Shown: positions 7,997 through 14,409 of the stretch, one piece after another
Layout of the letters: the number at the start of each line of letters is the position of its first letter
Position numbering within the stretch: the stretch's first letter is position 1
NCBI GenBank assembly: GCA_029934845.1
Contig: JAOZLN010000028.1
Span: forward strand, 1-14,409
Length of the DNA stretch: 14,409 nucleotides
DNA from: Candidatus Sabulitectum sp.
GTDB taxonomy: Bacteria; Fermentibacterota; Fermentibacteria; Fermentibacterales; JCC-6
Reading direction: 5' to 3'
Position numbers and translations under genes: made by a program
The notes under the pieces: generated by a model
The model's input: only the letters and a program-made list of their open reading frames with translations
What the model was told of the DNA's origin: nothing
The model's database searches: none

Positions 7997-8710
7997 CTAA
8001 TAAGTACTGTCTGAAGTCCAGACAACATAACTGCCGCAAAGGGGGCAGATGTAAGTTTTTCCACCTTTGATCTCACCGGTTTTCTGGGGGGGTATCTTTG
8101 TAAGACAACCTCCGCAAGAGCCGTCTTTAACCCCTGTTACAACCTCCCGGTGACCTGCAGCCCTGGATTTCTCGTACAATTTCAATCTTTTGGGGTCTAC
8201 TTTTTCTGCGATCTCAGACCTGCTAATCTCTATCTGTGAAAGTCTGCTCTGAAGTTCTTCAAGCTTGTTCTTCAGTTTATCTTCCCGTATGGTGGATCTT
8301 TTAACCGCGCGATCACGCTCTTTCAATGCCCTGTCAAGAACCTGCACAGCCTCATCTTCTTCATACATTGCTTCAAGTATCTTGCTGTCGATCTGGCCAT
8401 TCATCTTTTCTGCATGTGATATCTGCTTGAGCATGGCAGTGTATTCAGTGTTGGATTTCAATGAGATAAGTCTGCTCTTGTAGTCTGCAACCCGGGTAAC
8501 ATTATCCTGTCTGTCCACAATGAGCTTTTTCTGCTTCCTGCGAATGCTTTCCAGATTATCTCTGAACAAAGTGAACTTTGCTTCGTGACCCTCTGTGTCT
8601 TTCCTGTGGATCTTCATTTCCGCGGGAATTGATCTTAAGTCGGCCCTCAGCCTGTCGATATCCCTGTCGCAGTCCTGCAGATCAAGAAGTCTCGCGATGA
8701 ATTCTTCCAT
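7997..8710 (-). CDS. Coiled-coil protein with C4 zinc ribbon (DUF164 family)
   Basis: The product has 237 residues. Residues about 5-175 are highly charged heptad-like helices predicted to form a long antiparallel coiled coil, with the family-typical segment NTEYTAMLKQI (87-97). The C-terminus is a zinc ribbon with C199-x2-C202 and C222-x2-C225 (SCGGC, ICPLCG). The molecular function of DUF164 proteins is not firmly known; nucleic-acid or ribosome-linked roles have been suggested from the fold. Here it immediately precedes rnpB, which hints at co-expression with RNA-processing genes. The start is ATG 8710, with a weak GGATGG upstream. It lies just downstream of the tRNA terminator, so expression may depend on readthrough or on a promoter I cannot identify with confidence. 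Confidence 0.9.
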   Translation of the reverse strand: MEEFIARLLDLQDCDRDIDRLRADLRSIPAEMKIHRKDTEGHEAKFTLFRDNLESIRRKQKKLIVDRQDNVTRVADYKSRLISLKSNTEYTAMLKQISHAEKMNGQIDSKILEAMYEEDEAVQVLDRALKERDRAVKRSTIREDKLKNKLEELQSRLSQIEISRSEIAEKVDPKRLKLYEKSRAAGHREVVTGVKDGSCGGCLTKIPPQKTGEIKGGKTYICPLCGSYVVWTSDSTY

Positions 8711-8738
8711 AATTCAACCATCCGATCTCTATGGATAC

Positions 8739-8769
8739 AAAAAGCGGACACCTCAAGGTGTCCGCTTTT
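8739..8769 (-). terminator. Intrinsic terminator of the tRNA-Ile/tRNA-Val unit
   Basis: A perfect 13-pair stem (8740-8752 with 8757-8769) encloses a 4-base loop and is followed on the minus strand by a T run extended by position 8739. It begins 2 bases after the CCA end of tRNA-Val. The A/T flanks make it symmetrical, so it could also stop transcripts from the other strand. Confidence 0.95.
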
Positions 8770-8770
8770 C

Positions 8771-8846
8771 TGGTGGGCGGGACAGGGATCGAACCTGCGA
8801 CCCCAAACGTGTGAAGCTTGTGCTCTACCAACTGAGCTACCCGCCC
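8771..8846 (-). tRNA. tRNA-Val (anticodon CAC)
   Basis: A complete 76-base cloverleaf with encoded CCA. The acceptor stem is GGGCGGG/CCCGCCC, the D arm GCTC...GAGC, the anticodon stem CAAGC/GTTTG with loop TTCACAC (anticodon CAC), the variable loop 5 bases, the T loop TTCGATC, and the discriminator A. It reads GUG codons. It follows tRNA-Ile by 16 bases and precedes the terminator. Confidence 0.96.
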
Positions 8847-8862
8847 TTCAATTAAAGCTAAA

Positions 8863-8939
8863 TGGTGGGCCCACCTGGACTCGAACCAGGGACCGACCGG
8901 TTATGAGCCGGTGGCTCTAGCCAACTGAGCTATGGGCCC
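8863..8939 (-). tRNA. tRNA-Ile (CAT anticodon, lysidine type; alternatively tRNA-Met)
   Basis: A 77-base cloverleaf with encoded CCA. The acceptor is GGGCCCA/TGGGCCC, the anticodon stem ACCGG/CCGGT with loop CTCATAA, and the T arm CCTGG/CCAGG. CAT can mean initiator Met, elongator Met or Ile2. Initiator is unlikely because pair 1-72 is G-C. C4-G69 and C5-G68 in the acceptor with discriminator A73 match known determinants for the lysidine enzyme TilS, which favours Ile2 (reading AUA). The call between Ile2 and elongator Met is inferred, not certain. Confidence 0.85.
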
Positions 8940-8950
8940 ATTGAACGCGA

Positions 8951-8979
8951 AATTTACCGTATTTCAGCCATTCTGTCAA
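8951..8979 (-). promoter_or_regulatory. Sigma70-type promoter of the tRNA-Ile/tRNA-Val unit
   Basis: On the minus strand a perfect -35 box TTGACA (8979-8974) is separated by 17 bases from TAAATT (8956-8951), four of six consensus matches. The expected start point is about 5 bases upstream of tRNA-Ile, leaving a very short leader. Confidence 0.82.
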
Positions 8980-8981
8980 GG

Positions 8982-9010
8982 TTGCCGAGAGGCCGGATAT
9001 GAATTACATT
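8982..9010 (+). promoter_or_regulatory. Sigma70-type promoter of tRNA-Leu
   Basis: TTGCCG (8982-8987) and TACATT (9005-9010) are separated by exactly 17 bases. Each matches the consensus at four of six positions. The predicted start is about 8 bases before tRNA-Leu. It lies back to back with the tRNA-Ile promoter, with only two bases between the -35 boxes. Confidence 0.65.
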
Positions 9011-9025
9011 CCACCTTACTTAAGT

Positions 9026-9111
9026 GCCGGAGTGGCGGAATGGCAGACGCGACGGACTCAAAATCCGTTACCTTTCGAGGTGTGAGGGTTCAAGTCCCTC
9101 CTCCGGTACCA
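9026..9111 (+). tRNA. tRNA-Leu (anticodon CAA)
   Basis: An 86-base type II tRNA with a long variable arm and encoded CCA. The acceptor is GCCGGAG/CTCCGGT (pair 1-72 is G-T), the anticodon stem ACGGA/TCCGT with loop CTCAAAA, the variable arm region TACCTTTCGAGGTGT, and the T arm GAGGG/CCCTC. It reads UUG. It is the only plus-strand gene in the window. The 74 bases between it and the 3' end of the next minus-strand gene show no clear terminator, only a short TCTCGAGA palindrome. Confidence 0.96.
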
Positions 9112-9185
9112 GCTCTCTCGAGAATTTACCCATAATCACAGTGAGAAAGACCTGATAGACAACATGAACATTATATTTACACGAC

Positions 9186-10328
9186 TCAGCTACTGACCTC
9201 TGAAACAGCAGATGCAAGAAGATTAATGCTTAATGGAGGTGAAATTCTTACTGTTTTCAAATCACCTTTGTAATCAAAGTTCTCGTCTGTTACCAGTACA
9301 AGACCTATTCCTGCCACATCAAGATCTCCTGCAAGACCAATAAGATCAGGATCATCTGCGAAGCCCTCACAAACAACGAAGTGGAATCTGCCCGGGTTCT
9401 CGTCAAAAATGATACCGGCACTTGCCGGTGATTCCATTTCCGTAACATGAAAGCCGATCATTTCCAGCATTTCCTTGCCTGAATTCCTTGCGGTAGCACT
9501 GGAGGCAATATAGAGTACGGTCCTTTGCATTCCGGAACTCAGCCGGGATGTAATTGCTCTTATTGTTTTTCTTTCTTTATTCTCTGGTGGGAAAACAAGA
9601 AGAACCTGTCCACTGGGATCTGCATACATTTTCAGGGATCTGCAGTTCTTCAGTTCCAGTTTCTTTTCGCCGCCATTCCTGGAAAGAATGATTCCATTCT
9701 CAACCACTCTTGCAGCATTAACAGGAGTGAGAAGATCAGATACAGATGCTCCTGAAGAAATCTTTTCATTTATTGCCTCGGGAAGATCGCCACCGAACTC
9801 TACAACCTCAAGATCTCTTTCAAGAGCCCCTCCTGTGATACTGGCAAAAATATACGCAGTATTCGATTCTGATAGTGCCCTTTTAAACAGATCGAAACTG
9901 GCCTCAGCTGTTCTGTTGCCACCAAGTAAAGTAGAATCAATAATAAGAATTATGTCTGCCTTGCGACCACTCAGCCGTACCCTTCTCCGAAGTTGCAGAA
10001 CAGGTATGGAAGTGTCGCTGGAATCTATTATGTGCCCCTGAAGAGGGTTCCCCGGAGACGCCTGAGCAGAATCGCTGTTCGCTTCCATTACAAGACCCAG
10101 GGATTTCAAGGTCTTGCCGATCAGCGAAAACCTCTGCACTCCGAAAAGATCAAGAGCGTAATCGTTCAATTCCAGAATAATGCCCTCTTCAGTATCCAGT
10201 ACCACAAGCGCACAGGGCAGATTTCTGAGAATTACATTCTGCCCCTCAGAGTCAGGCAGAAAAGCTGAAAGCTGAGGCTCATCAGTAACTCGTAGCTTCG
10301 CGAGTAACTCTCGTACTGTTTCGCTCAT
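9186..10328 (-). CDS. PAS-domain protein with degenerate C-terminal receiver-like domain
   Basis: The product has 380 residues. Residues about 30-130 read as a PAS domain (LPCALVVLDTEEGIILELND, ALDLFGV, LIGKTLKSL). A second, weaker sensory-like domain may occupy about 145-250 (AYIFASITGGALERDLEVVEF, LLVFPPE). Residues about 268-378 resemble a response-regulator receiver in length and spacing: VLYIASSATARNSGKEMLEMIGFHV sits where VDDE...L...GY would be. However, the acidic pair is replaced by SS, the phospho-acceptor region reads VCEGF, and the Lys-Pro site reads ISPP. It is therefore probably not phosphorylated. No kinase or ATPase domain is present, so its output is presumably by protein contact, possibly with the GGDEF-HEAT protein 26 bases upstream. 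The start is ATG 10328 with a strong GGAAGGTG site. Confidence 0.8.
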   Translation of the reverse strand: MSETVRELLAKLRVTDEPQLSAFLPDSEGQNVILRNLPCALVVLDTEEGIILELNDYALDLFGVQRFSLIGKTLKSLGLVMEANSDSAQASPGNPLQGHIIDSSDTSIPVLQLRRRVRLSGRKADIILIIDSTLLGGNRTAEASFDLFKRALSESNTAYIFASITGGALERDLEVVEFGGDLPEAINEKISSGASVSDLLTPVNAARVVENGIILSRNGGEKKLELKNCRSLKMYADPSGQVLLVFPPENKERKTIRAITSRLSSGMQRTVLYIASSATARNSGKEMLEMIGFHVTEMESPASAGIIFDENPGRFHFVVCEGFADDPDLIGLAGDLDVAGIGLVLVTDENFDYKGDLKTVRISPPLSINLLASAVSEVSS

Positions 10329-10353
10329 TAATCACCTTCCGAAAATACAACGA

Positions 10354-11964
10354 CTAGCCAATTGTCTTTCCATTTTGCATCCGCGTCAAGTCCCTTGAAG
10401 CAAGAGTGCGTACAGCCAGGGCAGCAGAGGCTGCTACAGCCCTTCTATCTCCCCTCAGGAAAGACTTTAGAAGACTTCCCGGAGAAACGCCTCCCCTGCG
10501 TGCCACCCATCCCAGAAAAGCACTCAAGGCTGATGCCCCGATCAGATGTCCGGAATCTATTCTGCTGGCAACTCTTGCGATGCACGATCTGTCTGCTGGA
10601 ACACTACGACTGTCCAGAAGAATTACCAGCCTTCGAAACATATCTCCTGAGAGCACACCAAGGTATTTTTTAAGCTCGGCAATGGTGGACAGGCTGAAAT
10701 CCAGAGAAAAGCCCTCCAGAAATCTTAAAGCCCCGGATAATGCTGAATCTCCCTTCCCCAGTGATCTGGCAGCCAAAGCTTCAAGCTTTCTCAAATTTGA
10801 ATGGTTCATACCCGAGAGGTTGAGTACCCCTGGAATTACGCTGTCTCTTCGTAAAACCTCACAGGCGGCAATATCAGTTCCAACTGAACACAATGCCTTG
10901 AATGCATCATCCTGTGGAAAGTAACCTTTTTCTGTGCAAAGACCTGCAAGAAATCCGGCCTCGGAAGACGGGGCAAGCATGGAAATACCCTCCAGTGCGG
11001 CAGTTCTTTCCCGGGAGGTGTTTATGGCTGCTCCAGGTGCTCTGTCTGTGGCACGACTTCTAAGAAAACGAAGCCCCTGATCCCATCCGGCGTATCCGAT
11101 GCCCCTGAGAGCAGCCCTTCTGACCCAGGTAGAACCATCATTAAGCAGGGGTACAAGCAGCGCTCCGGATTCTCTGCCTATGGAAATAGTCAGACCCTCA
11201 ACTGCCCGTGTACGCACATGCGGGTTAGAATCATTCAGTGCATCCAAAAGCAGTGCATTACACCTGGAATTGCCTATATATCCCAGAGCCAGTGCAGCAC
11301 TCTTTCTTAGTTTCCAGCTGTATTGCCCACTTAGTATTGCTGCCAATATCTCAACGGCTCCTTCTTCTCTTAACACACCACATGCTTCCACAAGAGCCTT
11401 TGTGTCCTCTATCTGATATCCTGATCGAATAGCCTGTTCAAGAAGGGGAAACACCGGTTCAATCATCTGCTCACCTTTAAGGAGTTTTTTGGCTCTGCCT
11501 GCTTTCCCGGCAAGAGACTCGACAGAAATATCCTGTTCTCCGGGGTCGATGAACACCACAGATATATCCAGCAGAGGGAGCAATTTGTAACTGCCTTCTC
11601 TGTCAAAAGTTTCGATTCCACCTGATTCCCTGTCGCGAGCGGTGTAAAAACCGGATGCAACACTGCGGAATTTCTGCCTGGCAGTTTCTACTCCACTAAC
11701 AAAATCATTCCCATCCCCTATGCATACAAAGTCATCCCCTCCTATGTGCCCAACAAAAAACTGGGGTAGTGATTCCTCCAGAATATGCCCCAGCCGCCTT
11801 ATAACAGAATCGCCAAGTGCAAATCCATAGTAATCATTGAATGGTTTGAAATCTATAATGTCTACGTAAGCCACGGAGCCACCACCGCCGATAACACGTT
11901 TCCGGAGTTCCTGCAGAATCGACGAGTTGCCGGGAAGACCGGTAAGAGGGTTAGTTTTGCTCAT
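10354..11964 (-). CDS. GGDEF (diguanylate-cyclase-like) domain fused to HEAT-like repeats
   Basis: A GGDEF domain fills about residues 3-165 (numbered from the upstream GTG): NPLTGLPGN at the front, YVDIIDFKPFNDYYGFALGD (34-53) for metal and substrate binding, and HIGGDDF (74-80) at the active loop. The fourth motif position is Asp rather than Glu. This GGDDF form with NPLTGLPGN is a recurring subclass, so activity is possible but unproven. No RxxD inhibitory site precedes it. From about 170 to 530 the protein consists of alpha-helical HEAT/PBS-like repeats (LRKSAALALGYIGNSRCNALLLDAL, HVRTRAVEGL, WVRRAALRGIGYAG), a protein-binding solenoid. The start is ATG 11964, 7 bases after GGAG; GTG 11967 is possible. 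It overlaps the upstream gene by about 14 bases. Confidence 0.87.
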   Translation of the reverse strand: MSKTNPLTGLPGNSSILQELRKRVIGGGGSVAYVDIIDFKPFNDYYGFALGDSVIRRLGHILEESLPQFFVGHIGGDDFVCIGDGNDFVSGVETARQKFRSVASGFYTARDRESGGIETFDREGSYKLLPLLDISVVFIDPGEQDISVESLAGKAGRAKKLLKGEQMIEPVFPLLEQAIRSGYQIEDTKALVEACGVLREEGAVEILAAILSGQYSWKLRKSAALALGYIGNSRCNALLLDALNDSNPHVRTRAVEGLTISIGRESGALLVPLLNDGSTWVRRAALRGIGYAGWDQGLRFLRSRATDRAPGAAINTSRERTAALEGISMLAPSSEAGFLAGLCTEKGYFPQDDAFKALCSVGTDIAACEVLRRDSVIPGVLNLSGMNHSNLRKLEALAARSLGKGDSALSGALRFLEGFSLDFSLSTIAELKKYLGVLSGDMFRRLVILLDSRSVPADRSCIARVASRIDSGHLIGASALSAFLGWVARRGGVSPGSLLKSFLRGDRRAVAASAALAVRTLASRDLTRMQNGKTIG

Positions 11965-12877
11965 CACTGTACTCCGGTATCAAGTGCGTAAGGATCATTT
12001 CTGCTGTAACCAGTTTCACGGGCTGACGGTTATCGTCCAGAAGAACTGCCGCTCTGGCACCTGAGCGCCAGAGATCTGAAAGCACTTTCAACGGCACTGT
12101 TCTGCTGTCAAAATATGGAAGACCCACAGATATCCGTGTGATCGATCCCTCTCCATTCCACCTGACAAGAGCAGAGCTCTTAACAGCCCCGACCAGAGTA
12201 ACTCCCACTTCTTCCCAGATAAGAATAAGATTCTCGCCTGAATCGATCAGCACCTTAACCGCCTGTTCTTTATCAACTCCGGAATCAACTCCGGGAAAAT
12301 CTGTTAACTCTCTGGAATATGAGGCTACTGAAACCTCTGCCATACTCAAGACCGAGGAAGCCAGCCTGCCTCTTCTGCCGCCGGAAGATCGGAGCAAACC
12401 GCGGACTTCCTCTCTGCTTTCAAAGAATCGCCCACTGGTTCCTGACCCTGCAACCATGTTGGATATTGCTGAAGCTGCGGCAATTAACGGATACATGATG
12501 GTTCTAAAAAGGTAAAGGGGGGGAGCAGCAGCAACAGAAAGTCTGTTGCTTCTAAAAAGAGCCAGCTGCTTGGGTGTTATCTCTGAGAACATCAGCAGAA
12601 ACAGGGCAGTTCCAAACCCGAACACCACTTCCCAGCTTCCTCCAAGTTTAACACCCCAGCCATGGCTGATGCTTGAGGTAAGAACAACACCTATATTCGT
12701 GCCCACCAGAGTCGTAGCAAGATATCTGGAGGGTTTGTCCATGAACCACAAAGCTCTTGCTCCTCTTTTTCCCCGTGCTGCGATCTGAATTCTACCAGCT
12801 GCTGAAAAAGCAGTCTCTGATCCGCTGCAGAAAGCCGCCAATACAGATGCAACTGCAAAGAGAAGAAAACTCATCAT
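11951..12877 (-). CDS. CNNM/DUF21-type membrane protein, short paralogue without CorC domain
   Basis: The product has 308 residues. The N-terminal 140 or so form a DUF21/CNNM membrane domain (FCSGSETAFSAAG at 17-29, TTLVGTNIGVV, FSEITPKQLAL), a family linked to magnesium or other cation transport. Several hydrophobic helices are evident. Residues about 165-305 resemble a weak CBS pair (LIDSGENLILIWEEV, SGARAAVLLDDN) typical of cytosolic regulation, but the C-terminal CorC/HlyC domain is missing. It is adjacent to a fuller paralogue, suggesting a heteromeric pair. The start is ATG 12877, which overlaps the stop of the preceding gene as ATGA, with GGAG 6 bases upstream. Confidence 0.87.
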   Translation of the reverse strand: MMSFLLFAVASVLAAFCSGSETAFSAAGRIQIAARGKRGARALWFMDKPSRYLATTLVGTNIGVVLTSSISHGWGVKLGGSWEVVFGFGTALFLLMFSEITPKQLALFRSNRLSVAAAPPLYLFRTIMYPLIAAASAISNMVAGSGTSGRFFESREEVRGLLRSSGGRRGRLASSVLSMAEVSVASYSRELTDFPGVDSGVDKEQAVKVLIDSGENLILIWEEVGVTLVGAVKSSALVRWNGEGSITRISVGLPYFDSRTVPLKVLSDLWRSGARAAVLLDDNRQPVKLVTAEMILTHLIPEYSDEQN

Positions 12878-14073
12878 GAATTCTCCGTCCTCTCCACATA
12901 GATCCTTTCAACTGAGTTTGCATGAACAGCTATCACTCTGAATGAAAAACCGGAATACTCTATTACTTCCCCCAGGCCGGGAAGTCTACCGGTAGCCTCC
13001 TGCAGCAAACCACCACAGGATTCCGCATATCTGGCCGAGAGGGCATCGGAATCCATAAGAACAGCAAGGGTATCCACAGAGAGAGTGGCTGGAATAAGGA
13101 AGCCATCACCGCTGCGATTTACTCCCTCGGGCAGTGGCACGCCGGCGGAGCCTGCAAAAACAGCTCTTTCAAGTATGTCCGCAACTGAAATAATACCAGT
13201 CCAGTCTCCGTATTCATCAACAACTGCACCCATTCTGCATTGAGAAGCTCTCAAATCAGACAGTACTCTGCTTAGTCTTGCCGACTCTGGGAAGAAAGGA
13301 ACCTTGCGAACAACAAAATGATTCATACCAAGAAGATCTCCCACATCCACAATTCCCGTCATAAGACCTGTTTCGGAATCGATGAACGGATAAGCGGTCT
13401 GGGAGCTTTTCTCTGCTTCATTTTTTATTTTTTCAGCACTCCAGTCTGACATGAAGAAAAGAACTTTCTCCCGGGGGACCATGGCAGAAACACAGTGCCG
13501 CTCGTCCAGTTCCAGTATGGCAACTGCTGTTGCAGCTTCTCCACCAAGTATTCCTTCATCCCTGGCCATCTCCATTAGAATGTAAAGTTCCGCAGCAACG
13601 AAGCTTTCAGCCCCTTCAATACCTGGAACAAATTTGTTGACCAGATCAGCAGGATATGTAAGAAACCGGGCAGCAGGAGACAAATACCGCAACATCAACT
13701 CCATAACAGAAGATGATGCCTCGATCCATTCTCTGTTCTTTCTTCTGGCAAGGGTTTTGGGGCTGATCTCTCCAAGAACAAGCAACAGAAAAGTCATTAC
13801 AAGAACCCCGATACCCAGTCCCAGTGCCCCTGGAATAAGATCAGCAGTAATACCTGCGGCAAGAGAAGAAGCTGCAACATTTACAAAAGTGTTACCCAGC
13901 AGTATGGAAGTGAGCAGTTTACCGGGATCAGTCAGAAGTTTCAGCGCACGGCGTCCTTTGTCAGTGGTTGACATTCTTTCTTTCTGAAGCTGACTAAGGC
14001 TGAAACAGGCAGTTTCAGTTCCGCTGAAAAATGCAGATACCAGAAAAAGAATTCCTAGAAATGCGTACCTCAG
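12874..14073 (-). CDS. HlyC/CorC family transporter (CNNM, CBS pair, CorC domain), CTG start
   Basis: The 399-residue product runs from a proposed CTG start at 14073-14071. An ATG start at 13974 would remove the first 33 residues, including the first membrane helix and the diagnostic LVSAFFSGTETACFSLSQ. CTG is chosen because the in-frame sequence up to it fits the family exactly, no ATG, GTG or TTG occurs in that stretch, GGAG lies 5 bases upstream, and it overlaps the previous stop as CTGA. Further signatures are LLGNTFVNVAASSLAAG, LVLGEISPKTLA, MVPREKVLFF at the CBS entry, and MGAVVDEYGDWTGIISVADILE. A C-terminal CorC domain (GFLIPATLSV to the end) is present. It is likely an inner-membrane divalent cation exporter or regulator. 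Function is by family only. Confidence 0.9.
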   Translation of the reverse strand: MRYAFLGILFLVSAFFSGTETACFSLSQLQKERMSTTDKGRRALKLLTDPGKLLTSILLGNTFVNVAASSLAAGITADLIPGALGLGIGVLVMTFLLLVLGEISPKTLARRKNREWIEASSSVMELMLRYLSPAARFLTYPADLVNKFVPGIEGAESFVAAELYILMEMARDEGILGGEAATAVAILELDERHCVSAMVPREKVLFFMSDWSAEKIKNEAEKSSQTAYPFIDSETGLMTGIVDVGDLLGMNHFVVRKVPFFPESARLSRVLSDLRASQCRMGAVVDEYGDWTGIISVADILERAVFAGSAGVPLPEGVNRSGDGFLIPATLSVDTLAVLMDSDALSARYAESCGGLLQEATGRLPGLGEVIEYSGFSFRVIAVHANSVERIYVERTENS

Positions 14074-14409
14074 ATCCTCTCCCCTGCGGTTTCCTCGACC
14101 TCTTCAGGCCCGTCCATATGAAAGTCAAGAAGCCAGGTCTTATCAAAATATGTTCTGCTCGAGTATATCGGCTCCAGGTTGATTGAAATGGTGTATTCAC
14201 CCTGATAAACATCCTGCCCCTGCAGCCTTGTACCATCCCAGTCCATACGGAAATAACCCGGAGATTGTCTACCTGAGAATAAACTTCTTGCAATAGTACC
14301 ATCCGAGTTATAAATATTGATGACCATTGTAGCTTTCTCCGTAAGCTTTCCTGAAACTGTACATCCGCTTCCATCACTTGTAAAATTGATATTACGAATG
14401 TCTGTTCCC
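14070..14409 (-). CDS. C-terminal part of a FlgD-type Ig-like domain protein (5' end beyond the window)
   Basis: 112 residues are visible and the frame is open at the right edge. The segment TMVINIYNSDGTIARSLFSG, followed by SPGYFRMDWDGTRLQGQDVYQGEYTISI, fits the FlgD_ig beta-sandwich pattern (IY...G..VR.L..G....G.....WDG....G..V..G.Y). Such domains occur at the ends of large secreted or surface proteins in Fibrobacteres-Chlorobi-Bacteroidetes relatives, as well as in flagellar hook-capping protein. No flagellar gene is nearby, so a cell-surface or secreted role is more likely. An ATG at 14327 is internal, not the real start. The stop overlaps the next gene's CTG by four bases. Confidence 0.8.
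   Translation of the reverse strand, partial: GTDIRNINFTSDGSGCTVSGKLTEKATMVINIYNSDGTIARSLFSGRQSPGYFRMDWDGTRLQGQDVYQGEYTISINLEPIYSSRTYFDKTWLLDFHMDGPEEVEETAGERI
14075..14084 (-). promoter_or_regulatory. Shine-Dalgarno for the CTG-started CorC gene
   Basis: GGGGAGAGGA on the minus strand lies just upstream of CTG 14073. GGAG (14082-14079) is spaced 5 bases from the CTG. No equally good site lies near an ATG, GTG or TTG in that frame, so this site decides the start. Confidence 0.6.

Noticed and set aside
7998..8025. TTGTCT, 16 bases, TTATTA as the rnpB promoter
   Set aside because: The -10 box matches the consensus at only one of six positions, so it is not listed as a feature.
7709..8070. Open reading frames on both strands across the rnpB region
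   Set aside because: They lie over a structured RNA with no recognisable protein motif or ribosome binding site.
9112..9185. Possible terminator between tRNA-Leu and the PAS gene
   Set aside because: Only a TCTCGAGA palindrome and a TCAC-A-GTGA repeat are seen, without a T run in either direction.
12138..13987. Plus-strand open reading frames opposite the CNNM genes
   Set aside because: They are antisense shadows of membrane protein genes with no start signals or homology.
14015..14377. 120-residue minus-strand open reading frame at the right end
   Set aside because: It overlaps the FlgD-Ig frame and the CorC start in another frame and shows no motif; the FlgD-Ig frame is clearly the coding one.
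1..14409. CRISPR arrays, insertion sequences, phage or toxin-antitoxin genes
   Set aside because: No repeat-spacer pattern, transposase, integrase or small toxin-like pair was seen on either strand.

Overview
The window is a gene-dense bacterial chromosome segment. All protein genes are on the minus strand, so transcription reads from the right end to the left. Only one tRNA-Leu is on the plus strand. Base composition is moderate, all three tRNA genes encode their CCA end, and no plasmid, phage, insertion-sequence or CRISPR signals were seen. A FlgD-type Ig-like domain gene, tandem CNNM/CorC genes, and a class A RNase P RNA that seems to lack P13/P14 suggest an uncultured lineage near the Fibrobacteres-Chlorobi-Bacteroidetes group (Fermentibacterota- or Cloacimonadota-like). 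This placement is inference and low confidence.

Right block (14409 to 9186, minus): the 3' end of a FlgD-Ig-like protein gene, two tandem CNNM/CorC-type membrane protein genes, a diguanylate-cyclase-like GGDEF domain fused to HEAT-like repeats, and a PAS protein ending in a degenerate receiver-like domain. The first four genes overlap one another and the fifth follows after about 25 bases, so this looks like one transcription unit. Its promoter lies outside the window.

Middle (9111 to 8739): tRNA-Leu(CAA) on plus diverges from tRNA-Ile(CAT) and tRNA-Val(CAC) on minus. Two sigma70-type promoters sit back to back, with only 2 bases between their -35 boxes. The Ile-Val unit ends in a strong intrinsic terminator.

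Left block (8710 to 1, minus): a coiled-coil/zinc-ribbon DUF164 protein, the RNase P RNA gene rnpB, recJ, dinG, pgeF, a secreted TPR protein, obg and a partial dprA. It combines tRNA processing, DNA repair and recombination, and ribosome assembly. rnpB is squeezed between coding genes: it begins 5 bases after the DUF164 stop, and its closing helix P1 ends 3 bases before the recJ ATG, so P1 contains the only recognisable recJ ribosome binding site.

Four gene junctions use a four-base NTGA stop/start overlap, and together they use all four bases at N: CTGA, ATGA, GTGA and TTGA. The CTGA case restores the missing N-terminus of a CorC protein that an ATG-only call truncates by 33 residues. The strongest leads are the rnpB-recJ junction, an L15 region of RNase P RNA without the usual GGU, the CTG start, and the absence of an ordinary start codon at the expected place for dprA.
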